Both the position numbers and the translations under genes were made by a program. A model generated the notes under the pieces. It was not told the DNA's origin and did not search any database. It saw only the letters and a program-made list of their open reading frames with translations. From Oceanisphaera litoralis (lineage in GTDB: Bacteria; Pseudomonadota; Gammaproteobacteria; Enterobacterales; Aeromonadaceae), in contig NZ_JAFBBE010000029.1 in the NCBI RefSeq assembly GCF_016907015.1, forward strand, positions 1 to 36,091: a stretch of DNA of 36,091 bases. Direction: 5' to 3'. How positions within the stretch are numbered: the first letter of the stretch is position 1; every line of letters starts with the position of its first letter. Positions 19,894-27,284 of the stretch are shown here, piece after piece.

Positions 19894-20279
19894 GAGTGGT
19901 TACCTTGTCATTTTATTTAGGAGCGGGACTAGCACCAGTTGGCTCGCTTTCCGGCGGTTAGTCACTATTTCGGCCGCTATTCTAATTTAATGCGCGAGGC
20001 AGTGCCACCGGCGTTGGCCCGTCGATGCATCTTCCTGAAGCGAATCATTTCCAGCCGACGCCGAAAGCGAGGGCGATGAATCAGGCGGAGGCCGGCGGGC
20101 CACGACCCTGGCCGTCAAGGGGCCTAAACCGGGTCGAAAACAGGGCCAGACAGGAAGACAATGACGTCCTTTGCTAAAATATCCTCTGAATGTCTGCCGT
20201 CGGGCGCTATTTTATGCTAAAGTCCCGCGGTTTTTTTGTGCATGTGCATACCGTTCAGTGCGTCGGGAGAGGTAAGTTG
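19894..20279. other. Divergent intergenic region between purM and upp
   Basis: 386 bases with no supported gene. On the purM side a TAGAAT-like -10 lies near 19978-19983 (minus strand). On the upp side a TATGCT/TAAAGT-like -10 lies near 20213-20224, and the transcript would pass CCCGCGG followed by seven T. That could be a weak pause or attenuation point. The middle part is GC-rich and repetitive in feel but has no clear operator. Confidence 0.5.
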
Positions 20280-20906
20280 ATGAAAGTCGTTGAGGTTAAG
20301 CACCCTTTGGTGAAACACAAGCTGGGTCTGATGCGGGAATCCGATATCAGTACCAAACGCTTTCGTGAACTGGCAAAAGAAGTCGGCAGCCTGCTGACCT
20401 ATGAGGCCACTGCCGATTTTGAAACCGAGAAAACCGTTATCAATGGTTGGCACGGCCCGACCGAGGTGGATCAGCTCAAGGGGAAAAAAGTCACGGTGGT
20501 GCCGATTCTGCGTGCCGGTCTGGGCATGATGGACGGCGTGCTGGAGCACATGCCGAGCGCCCGCGTCAGCGTGGTGGGCGTCTATCGTGATGAAGAAACC
20601 CTGCAGCCGGTGCATTACTTCAACAAACTGGTCAGCCACATCGAAGAACGGATGGCACTGATTGTCGATCCCATGCTGGCCACCGGCGGCTCCATGATCG
20701 CCACCATCGATCTGCTGAAGGAAAAAGGCTGTCAGCATTTCAAGGTCATCGTGCTGGTGGCTGCCCCCGAAGGCCTCAAGGCGCTGGAAGCCGCTCACCC
20801 GGATGTGGAGCTGTACTGTGCCTCCGTTGACGAACGGCTCGATGAGCACGGTTACATCATTCCCGGTCTCGGTGATGCCGGCGACAAGATTTTTGGTACC
20901 AAGTAA
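20280..20906 (+). CDS. upp: Uracil phosphoribosyltransferase
   Basis: Upp converts uracil and PRPP to UMP in pyrimidine salvage. From [20 protein letters not shown] the protein is 208 residues, exactly the E. coli length. An ATG 30 codons upstream adds residues with no family counterpart, and GAGAGG stands before the chosen start. The PRPP loop [10 protein letters not shown] is at 129-138, and [17 protein letters not shown] ends the protein. uraA, the uracil permease, follows after a hairpin, as in E. coli. Confidence 0.97.
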   Translation: MKVVEVKHPLVKHKLGLMRESDISTKRFRELAKEVGSLLTYEATADFETEKTVINGWHGPTEVDQLKGKKVTVVPILRAGLGMMDGVLEHMPSARVSVVGVYRDEETLQPVHYFNKLVSHIEERMALIVDPMLATGGSMIATIDLLKEKGCQHFKVIVLVAAPEGLKALEAAHPDVELYCASVDERLDEHGYIIPGLGDAGDKIFGTK

Positions 20907-20910
20907 GTCA

Positions 20911-20934
20911 AAACCGGCATAGGCCGGTTTTTTT
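20911..20934 (+). terminator. Terminator-like hairpin between upp and uraA
   Basis: The stem AAACCGGC with a near-complementary GGCCGGTTT is followed by a run of seven or more T. It would end or reduce transcription after upp. uraA begins 24 bases beyond it with no clear promoter of its own, so partial read-through is likely. Confidence 0.7.
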
Positions 20935-20957
20935 CCGTTCGTTCAAGGTAAATAACA

Positions 20958-22226
20958 ATGAGTTCAGTTAATCAATCCGATGCGCTGGCCCACCACCAGA
21001 GTGCGGCCAATACCCCCTTGCGCCAGGCTTTGGCCGGCTCCCAGATGTTGTTTGTGGCTTTTGGTGCCCTGGTACTGATGCCGCTGATCACCGGGCTGGA
21101 TCCCAATGTGGCCTTGTTTACCGCCGGCGTCGGCACCCTGATTTTTCAGCTGTGTACCAAGCGTCAGATCCCTATTTTTCTGGCGTCTTCTTTCGCCTTT
21201 ATCGCCCCCATTCTGTACGGCGTACAAACCTGGGGCATTCCTGCCACCATGGGCGGCCTGATGGCCGCCGGCGTCATGTATGTGCTGCTCAGCCAGCTGG
21301 TACGCTGGCGCGGCACCGGCCTGTTGACCCGGCTGCTGCCGCCGGTGGTGGTCGGGCCGGTGATCATGGTGATTGGCCTGGGCCTGGCGCCGATGGCGGT
21401 GAACATGGCTATCGGCAAGACAGGTGACGGTTCGGCCGAGATGATGCCGAACGATATTGCGCTGTGGTTATCGTTGTCGTCCCTGGTCACCACCTTGCTG
21501 GTGTCTACGGTGGCGAAAGGGGTGTTTCGTCTGGTTCCCATTACCGCCGGCATTGCCGTGGGCTACAGTTTGGCCCTGTGGTTTGGCGTGGTCGACTTTA
21601 CTCCGGTACGCGAGGCGGCCTGGTTCTCTCTGCCGCACTTTGTTGCCCCCGAATGGCATTGGCAGGCGGTGCTGTTCATGTTGCCGGTGGCCATAGCGCC
21701 GGCCATCGAGCATATCGGCGACGTGCTGGCCATCAGCTCGGTCACCGGCAAGGACTACCTCAAGAAGCCGGGGCTGCACCGTACCCTGCTCGGCGACGGC
21801 CTGGCGACCGTTGGCGCCTCTATGCTCGGTGGTCCGCCCAACACCACCTATTCCGAGGTGACCGGCGCCGTGATGCTGACCAAGAACTTCAACCCGGTGA
21901 TCATGACCTGGGCGGCGGGCTTTGCCATCGTGCTGGCCTTCGTCGGCAAGTTCGGTGCCCTGATGCTGAGCATTCCGACCCCGGTGATGGGCGGTATCAT
22001 GATTTTGCTGTTCGGCTCCATCGCCACCGTAGGCCTGAACAGTCTGATCAAGCATCAGGTAGACCTGTCCCAGGCGCGCAACCTGTGCATAGTGGCGGTG
22101 ATCCTGATTTTCGGCATCGGCGGCATGGCCTTCGGTATCGGCGGTTTCAGCCTGCAGGGCATCAGCCTGTGTGGTATCGTCGGCATACTGTTGAATCTGG
22201 TACTGCCCAGAACACGGATCCATTGA
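20958..22226 (+). CDS. uraA: Uracil permease (NCS2 family uracil:proton symporter)
   Basis: 422 residues, like E. coli UraA (429). The protein is largely hydrophobic with about 14 membrane segments. NCS2 signatures are visible: VAPEWHWQAVLFMLPVAIAP and the substrate-region glutamates in AIEHIGD, and GGPPNTTYSEVTGAVMLTK. It imports uracil for Upp, encoded just upstream. AAGGT precedes the ATG. The order upp-uraA-(DUF2066)-hda is common in Vibrio, Shewanella and relatives. Confidence 0.95.
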   Translation: MSSVNQSDALAHHQSAANTPLRQALAGSQMLFVAFGALVLMPLITGLDPNVALFTAGVGTLIFQLCTKRQIPIFLASSFAFIAPILYGVQTWGIPATMGGLMAAGVMYVLLSQLVRWRGTGLLTRLLPPVVVGPVIMVIGLGLAPMAVNMAIGKTGDGSAEMMPNDIALWLSLSSLVTTLLVSTVAKGVFRLVPITAGIAVGYSLALWFGVVDFTPVREAAWFSLPHFVAPEWHWQAVLFMLPVAIAPAIEHIGDVLAISSVTGKDYLKKPGLHRTLLGDGLATVGASMLGGPPNTTYSEVTGAVMLTKNFNPVIMTWAAGFAIVLAFVGKFGALMLSIPTPVMGGIMILLFGSIATVGLNSLIKHQVDLSQARNLCIVAVILIFGIGGMAFGIGGFSLQGISLCGIVGILLNLVLPRTRIH

Positions 22227-22289
22227 GTCTGGTTTGCGCTAACGACTATGGTTATCATGCGCCTTATGCTTTTTAAAGGTGGCAACCTG

Positions 22290-23306
22290 ATGTTGAAAAA
22301 TCTGTTACTGACGACACTGCTGCTGTGCTCTGCCGCCGTGTCCGCTCGGTCGGTGTTTGAGGTTAACCTGGATCCGGCGCCTTATGATCGGAGTGAGGCG
22401 CGGGCGCAGGCGGTGGAGTTGGTGCTGAATCGCCTGACCGGCGGTCGTGCCAATGGCTCCTGGGTGCTGGATGAAGCACGGGGCGAGGTGTCACGCTATT
22501 TGCAGTCTGAACCGCCAGGGCCCGGTTATAACGCCGTGTTCAACGAAGCGGAGCTGCTGGCCTTGCTGGAAAGCGCCGAGCTGCCGTTTTCACTGGCATC
22601 GAGGCCCGCTTTGCTGGTCTGGTTATCGCAAGAGGGCCGTAGCCGCAACGAGGCAAATCGCGTCTGGCGGCGGGCCTCTTCGGCCTATCAGATCCCCTTG
22701 CTGTGGCCGCTGTGGGATCTGGAAGAACACATGACGCTGAGTACCCGTGAGTTGTTTGATGCCAAGCCCTTGCGCGAGGCCAGTCGGCGCTATGGCGCCG
22801 ACTACTGGCTGGTTGTCGAGCAGAAAACCGAACAGCAGAACGCAGCGGGCGGCCGCTGGCAGTTGTTCGGCACCGGGCAAGAGCAGCCCCTGTTACAAGG
22901 TAAACTGGCGCAAGGTAAACTGGCGTCGGGCGCGGATGCGGTGACCGAGTTGATGGCGCGTCTTAATCGTTACTGGGTCGAGCAAAATGGGCATCGGCGG
23001 GCGCCTAAGCCCGCGAACCCGGCACCGGAACAGCCATTGCTGGCCAAGGTGGATGCCGGCGGCGAGCTGACCATAGTGGTTTCCGGCCTGCGCCGGTTTG
23101 CAGACACTGTGCTGCTGGAGCGCAAGTTGCGCCAGCTTGACGGCGTGGACGCGGTCCATGTTATCGACAGCGCCGGATATCAGGGACGTTATCGCCTGAG
23201 TGTGCCAGGCTCTCGTGCCGCCGTATTGCAGGCCTTGACCACCATGACGGGGCTGGTCGTGACCGGTGAGCGGGAATTCAGCTGGTCGGGAGCCAAACGT
23301 GATTAA
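22290..23306 (+). CDS. DUF2066 domain-containing exported protein
   Basis: 338 residues from MLKNLLLTTLLLCSAAVSA, a clear signal peptide with cleavage after about residue 19. The mature start SVFEVNLDPAPYDRSEARAQ and the segment ELVLNRLTGGRA are typical of DUF2066 proteins. These are found next to hda in many gammaproteobacteria and have no known function. In-frame ATGs at 22248 and 22257 would place extra residues before the signal peptide. A tandem near-repeat KLAQGKLASG lies near 211-222. The 3' end overlaps hda, suggesting coupled translation. Confidence 0.85.
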   Translation: MLKNLLLTTLLLCSAAVSARSVFEVNLDPAPYDRSEARAQAVELVLNRLTGGRANGSWVLDEARGEVSRYLQSEPPGPGYNAVFNEAELLALLESAELPFSLASRPALLVWLSQEGRSRNEANRVWRRASSAYQIPLLWPLWDLEEHMTLSTRELFDAKPLREASRRYGADYWLVVEQKTEQQNAAGGRWQLFGTGQEQPLLQGKLAQGKLASGADAVTELMARLNRYWVEQNGHRRAPKPANPAPEQPLLAKVDAGGELTIVVSGLRRFADTVLLERKLRQLDGVDAVHVIDSAGYQGRYRLSVPGSRAAVLQALTTMTGLVVTGEREFSWSGAKRD

Positions 23307-24021
23307 CGGTGATGAAGAAGAGAACCAGCCCGCCCAGTTGGCACTGGCGGTACAGCTGCCGGACGATGAAACCTTTGCCAGTTTTTATCCGGGTGATAAT
23401 GCCCAGCTGATCACAGCGCTCAAAAACGCGGCCATCGGCCAGGGTGACGAACTGCTGTATTTCTGGGGTCAGCAAGGCAGCGGGCGCTCTCATCTGCTGC
23501 ATGCCGCCTGTGCCGAGCTGGATGGTGAGGGGGAGACCGCCGCCTATATCTCTCTCGACGGCTATCAGAATATGTCTCCCCGACTACTGGACGGCATGGA
23601 ACTGTTGGCACTGGTGTGTCTGGATAATCTGGATGCCATTGCCGGAGTGGAAGAGTGGGAGCGGGCGGTGTTCAACTTCTTCAATCGCCGCCGCGAGCGG
23701 GCGCCGGGCTCCTTGGTGATCAGTGCCGTCAATGCGCCGCGCAACCTGGGACTGGGCTTGCCGGATCTGGCGTCGCGCCTCGATTGGGGTGTGGCCTATC
23801 AGCTGAAGCCTCTGGATGACGAGGGCAAGCTCAGCGCCCTGCAACTGAGATCCGAACTGCGGGGTTTCAAGCTGCCCACCGATGTCGGCCGCTTCCTGCT
23901 CAACCGCCTGTCCCGGGACATGAGCACCTTGCTCGCAGCCCTCGACCTGCTCGACAACGCCTCCTTTCAGGCCAAGCGCAAGCTCAGCATCCCCTTCGCC
24001 AAGGAAATACTGGGGCTGTAG
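23299..24021 (+). CDS. hda: DnaA regulatory inactivator Hda
   Basis: Hda works with the DNA-loaded sliding clamp to hydrolyse ATP bound to DnaA and so prevents over-initiation. From a GTG at 23299, with GGGAG 6 bases before it, the protein is 240 residues (E. coli 233). The clamp-binding motif QLALAV is at 13-18, the P-loop region GQQGSGRSH is at 57-65, and the AAA+ core continues to LPDLASRLDWG. Another in-frame GTG at 23266 is less well placed. The start overlaps DUF2066 by 8 bases. The C-terminus IPFAKEILGL matches the family. Confidence 0.95.
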   Translation: MINGDEEENQPAQLALAVQLPDDETFASFYPGDNAQLITALKNAAIGQGDELLYFWGQQGSGRSHLLHAACAELDGEGETAAYISLDGYQNMSPRLLDGMELLALVCLDNLDAIAGVEEWERAVFNFFNRRRERAPGSLVISAVNAPRNLGLGLPDLASRLDWGVAYQLKPLDDEGKLSALQLRSELRGFKLPTDVGRFLLNRLSRDMSTLLAALDLLDNASFQAKRKLSIPFAKEILGL

Positions 24022-24055
24022 CGGGGGGCGGGATAAACCGGGAGGTTTTCTCTTC

Positions 24056-24124
24056 CGTAGGGTCGAATTTATTCGACCGCTTTGGTCAGGGCTACACCCT
24101 TGGTCAAATAAATTCGACCCTACG
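24056..24124. repeat. Palindromic element between hda and xthA
   Basis: The left arm begins CGTAGGGTCGAATTTATTCG and the right arm ends with the inverse form, matching about 22 of 23 positions and enclosing about 23 bases. It lies between convergent genes and can form a strong hairpin in either transcript, so it may act in termination. It looks like a dispersed extragenic palindrome. Confidence 0.65.
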
Positions 24125-24180
24125 AAGAAAGAGATACTCATCAGGAAGCATCTCTTATCTCATCCTCGCCAATGTATTGC

Positions 24181-24987
24181 TCAGCCGAAGGTGGCCCAGA
24201 TGGGGGCGTGATCCGAGGGTTTTTCCATGCCGCGCAGTTCGTAGTCGATGCCGGTATCGATCAATTGGCCGACCAGCGGCCGGGTGGCGAGGATCAGGTC
24301 GATGCGCAGGCCCCGGTTGTCATTGAAGCCCTTGCTGCGATAGTCGAACCAGGAATAACGCTCGCTTTCTTCGGGGTTCTGCAGCCGCCAGGTGTCTGCC
24401 AGTCCCCAGTTCATCAGCGTGTCCATCCACTCCCGCTCTTCCGGCAGGAAGGAGCATTTTCCCTCGCGCAGCCAGCGCTTGCGGTTGGGCTCGCCGATGC
24501 CGATATCCAGATCCGTATGGGAAATATTCACATCCCCCATCACGATGACCGCCTCATCCGGCCGATGATGTTCGGTCAGATAGCGCTGAAGATCCGCATA
24601 AAAGCGGGTCTTGGCGGGAAACTTGGTTTCGTGGTTGCGGTTTTCGCCCTGAGGAAAATAACCGTTGAGCACGGTCAGCTCGGTGCCGTCGGGACGGGTG
24701 AAGCGGCCCATGATCATGCGGCGCTGGGCATCTTCTTCGTCACCGGGAAAGCCTTTCTGGATCGAAAGCGGTGCCTGCCTGCTCAGCATGGCCACGCCGT
24801 AATGGGCCTTTTGGCCATGAAAATGCACGTGATAGCCCATGGCTTCCACCTCGGCCAGCGGAAAGGCGTCGTCGTGAACCTTGATTTCCTGCAGACCTAT
24901 GATGTCCGGCTGGTGTTTGTCGATAAGCGCCTGCAATTGATGCAAACGCGCCCTGAGTCCATTGATATTGAAGGAAACAACTTTCAT
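24181..24987 (-). CDS. xthA: Exodeoxyribonuclease III
   Basis: The major AP endonuclease and 3' repair exonuclease of base excision repair. 268 residues, the same as E. coli. NINGLRAR (7-14) and catalytic Glu34 in [10 protein letters not shown] come first, then Asp152 and Asn154 in [14 protein letters not shown], and Asp259 and His260 in [12 protein letters not shown]. The metal and nucleophile positions of the family are complete. The gene lies 48 bases downstream of the dehydrogenase gene on the same strand and may be read with it. Confidence 0.97.
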   Translation of the reverse strand: MKVVSFNINGLRARLHQLQALIDKHQPDIIGLQEIKVHDDAFPLAEVEAMGYHVHFHGQKAHYGVAMLSRQAPLSIQKGFPGDEEDAQRRMIMGRFTRPDGTELTVLNGYFPQGENRNHETKFPAKTRFYADLQRYLTEHHRPDEAVIVMGDVNISHTDLDIGIGEPNRKRWLREGKCSFLPEEREWMDTLMNWGLADTWRLQNPEESERYSWFDYRSKGFNDNRGLRIDLILATRPLVGQLIDTGIDYELRGMEKPSDHAPIWATFG

Positions 24988-25035
24988 TACGGCGCCTGAT
25001 TTAAAAAGGTGGCGCCATGCTAGCAGAAACCGGGG

Positions 25036-25797
25036 TCAGTCGGCAGCCGGCCCCTCCGGATAAATCATTCGTTTGCTCATGCCGCCGTCGATAATGTATT
25101 CCTGACCGGTGATAAAGCCGGCCTCGTCGGATAACAGAAAGCGCGCCAGCGCCGCCACATCCTCGGCGTCGCCCACTCGTCCGGCCGGATGCTGGCGGTG
25201 ATCGTGCAGGCTGGGGGCCGGCTCCTGCGGATTTGGCTGCAGCCGACCGACTTCAATCCAGCCCGGGCTGATGACATTAACCCGTACCGCCGGGCCCAGG
25301 CTGACCGCCATGGCGTGGGTCAGGGCAATCAGGCCCCCCTTGGCGGCGGCATAGGCCTCGCTGTCGGGCTCGGACTGATGAGCCCGGGTCGAGGCGATAT
25401 TGATGATGGCCGAACCCGGTGTGAGCAGGGGAGCCATATGCTTGCTGATCAGCATGGGGCCGGTGAGGTTGACGGCCAGTACCCGCTGCCAGTGGGACAG
25501 CGGCAGTTGAGATAACGGCTCGTTGTGAGGCTGGCTGAGGGCGGCGTTGTTGATGATGCCGTCGAGCTGTCCGAACTGACGCTCAATCAGTCGGCTCAGC
25601 GCCTGTACCGAGGTTTCCTCGCTGACATCCAGGTGCACCAGCTGCAAGCCGGATAACCCGGATTTGTCCAGCCGGGTGAGGGCATCCTTGTCGATGTCGA
25701 CGCCCAGAATCTGGTAGCCGTGTTGCAGAAAGTAGCGGCTCATGCCCAGCCCCAGGCCCTGGGCTACCCCGGTAATCAGAATTTTCCCCTGGCTCAT
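25036..25797 (-). CDS. Short-chain dehydrogenase/reductase
   Basis: 253 residues with the classical SDR pattern: cofactor loop TGVAQGLG (9-16), NNAA (83-86), active-site Ser136, Tyr149 and Lys153 (YAAAK). Asp34 and Asp36 in GVDIDKDA after the second strand favour NAD(H) over NADP(H). The substrate cannot be told. AAGGAGA precedes the ATG. The 264-bp palindromic element starts about 47 bases upstream of the gene and may separate it from its original promoter. Confidence 0.88.
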   Translation of the reverse strand: MSQGKILITGVAQGLGLGMSRYFLQHGYQILGVDIDKDALTRLDKSGLSGLQLVHLDVSEETSVQALSRLIERQFGQLDGIINNAALSQPHNEPLSQLPLSHWQRVLAVNLTGPMLISKHMAPLLTPGSAIINIASTRAHQSEPDSEAYAAAKGGLIALTHAMAVSLGPAVRVNVISPGWIEVGRLQPNPQEPAPSLHDHRQHPAGRVGDAEDVAALARFLLSDEAGFITGQEYIIDGGMSKRMIYPEGPAAD

Positions 25798-25843
25798 GCC
25801 GTCTCCTTGAGCAAGCGTCTGCCGCTTGTATTACCTTGGCTAA

Positions 25844-26107
25844 GGGTCTGTTGACCTTTCGAGATGATTTTTGCAGCAGTTTGTGGGGGCTTGATACAAG
25901 GCATCGCTTATGCCATGTAGTCACGCTACATAAATAAGCGATAACGCAGTAGCAAGCCCCCACAAGCGCTGCCCTGCGGGTTCGGCTAAACGCGTTTTTC
26001 TCTTTGTTGAGAAGGCTTTGCTTAGAATGACTAGGCTACAGCCGTCTCGCCGCGATAAAAACGTGTTTAACTCGAACAAAATTTAACCTCGAAAGGTCAA
26101 CAGACCC
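25844..26107. mobile_element. 264-bp non-coding element with terminal inverted repeats
   Basis: The ends are perfect 20-base inverted repeats, GGGTCTGTTGACCTTTCGAG at 25844-25863 and its inverse at 26088-26107. CTAAG occurs at both junctions (25840-25844 and 26107-26111), suggesting a target-site duplication of 3-5 bases. Inside are three nested inverted pairs: TGTGGGGGCTTG with 25953-25964, ATCGCTTAT with 25934-25942, and ATGTAG with CTACAT around 25915-25931. Together they would make a long cruciform. No transposase frame is present, so this is best read as a MITE mobilised in trans. Confidence 0.65.
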
Positions 26108-26111
26108 TAAG

Positions 26112-26240
26112 CGTAGTGTGTTTTTTAACGGACTGTCAGGGTCTGACTGGGGACTGGTCACACTTTGTTACCTCTTTGGCACCGGTCGACATATCCTGGC
26201 GGGCGGAAAGGGGTAAACTGGAGACAGCGAGAGAGAAGGA
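26112..26240 (+). other. Leader region of the RND efflux operon
   Basis: 129 bases between the palindromic element and the adaptor gene. TTGTTA and TTGGCA strings near 26166 and 26177 are possible -35 elements, but no well-spaced -10 is convincing. AGAAGGA is the ribosome site. No operator is recognisable and no regulator gene is adjacent. Confidence 0.35.
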
Positions 26241-27284
26241 ATGAATAAAACCATGTTTAATCAGCATTATCCCGGATTACTGTTGGTCTGCCTGCTGGGC
26301 CTGTCGAGCATGATGTCAACGACGGTGCTGGCCCGTAGCGCGCCCGTGGTGTCTACGGTACGGGTCACGGAGCAGCCGATCACGGCCGGAATTGAACTGA
26401 TTGGCACTCTGAAGGCCAGCCGGCAGGTGGCCATAGCGCCCCAGGTTGGAGCCCGGGTTACCAGGGTACATTTTGTGCCCGGTCAGGCGATCACCCGGGA
26501 TCAGCTGCTGCTCAGCCTGGATGACAGAGCCGCACAGGCGACGGTACAGGAAGCCGAAGCGGTGTTGATGGACGCCAGCCGGGTGCTTAATAATTTCAGG
26601 ACCCTGTTTCAGCGCAAGGCGGTTACCCAGACCGAACTCGACGGCCAGCAGGCCGCCGTGGCCATGGCAGAGGCCAGGCTGCAGGCCGCCCGGGTGCAGG
26701 CGGATTATCTGACCTTGAAGGCCCCTTTTTCCGGCGTGATCGGGCTCAGCGATGTGGCGCCGGGCGCCCTGCTCGGGGCCAACGAGCCGGTGGCGAACCT
26801 GTTTGACGTGAGCAGCCTCAAGCTGGATTTGGCGGTGCCGGAAAAATATTTCCGCCAACTCAAGGTGGGTGAACAGTTGAGTGCCCGTACCCAGGCGTAT
26901 GGTGAGCAGGCATTCATCGGCGAACTGGCGGTGATCGCCCCCAGCGTGGATGAAGATACCCTCAATGCCCGGGTGCGGCTGCTGTTTGATAACAGCGATG
27001 GCCTGCTGCTGCCGGGGATGCTGATGCGGGTGCAGTTGACGGTGGCCAACGGCACCCAGACGGTGATCCCGGCCCAGAGTCTCTTGTATGCGGGCCAGCA
27101 GCGTTATGTGTTTGTGGTGGATGACGAAGGCAATGTCAGCCGGCGCCATGTGAGCATAGGCCGTAACCTGGGAGAATGGGTAACCATTGCCGAAGGACTG
27201 ATGGCCGGCGAGCGGGTGGTCAGCGAAGGAACCGTCAAGGTACGGGACGGCATGCGGGTGGAGGTGCACAGTGAAGCTCTCTGA
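26241..27284 (+). CDS. RND efflux periplasmic adaptor subunit (membrane fusion protein)
   Basis: 347 residues with a signal peptide ending near VLA at residue 31. The barrel-sandwich (lipoyl-like) halves are visible as APQVGARVTRVHFVPGQAI and LKAPFSGVIGLSDVAPGALL. They flank a short helical hairpin (about 95-150), and a beta-barrel and membrane-proximal domain follow. The adaptor joins the inner-membrane pump encoded next to an outer-membrane channel, for which no gene is present here. The gene overlaps the pump gene by 14 bases. AGAAGGA precedes the ATG. Confidence 0.93.
   Translation: MNKTMFNQHYPGLLLVCLLGLSSMMSTTVLARSAPVVSTVRVTEQPITAGIELIGTLKASRQVAIAPQVGARVTRVHFVPGQAITRDQLLLSLDDRAAQATVQEAEAVLMDASRVLNNFRTLFQRKAVTQTELDGQQAAVAMAEARLQAARVQADYLTLKAPFSGVIGLSDVAPGALLGANEPVANLFDVSSLKLDLAVPEKYFRQLKVGEQLSARTQAYGEQAFIGELAVIAPSVDEDTLNARVRLLFDNSDGLLLPGMLMRVQLTVANGTQTVIPAQSLLYAGQQRYVFVVDDEGNVSRRHVSIGRNLGEWVTIAEGLMAGERVVSEGTVKVRDGMRVEVHSEAL

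Noticed and set aside
20037-20052. Possible PurR box upstream of purM (AGCGAATCATTTCC)
   Set aside because: Only about half of the consensus positions match and the inverted symmetry is poor.
20190-20279. Upstream in-frame ATG for upp
   Set aside because: The conserved 208-residue protein starts at 20280 behind a good ribosome site. The extra 30 residues are not family-like.
23266-23298. Upstream GTG for hda
   Set aside because: The GTG at 23299 has a better spaced ribosome site and gives a protein closer to the family length.
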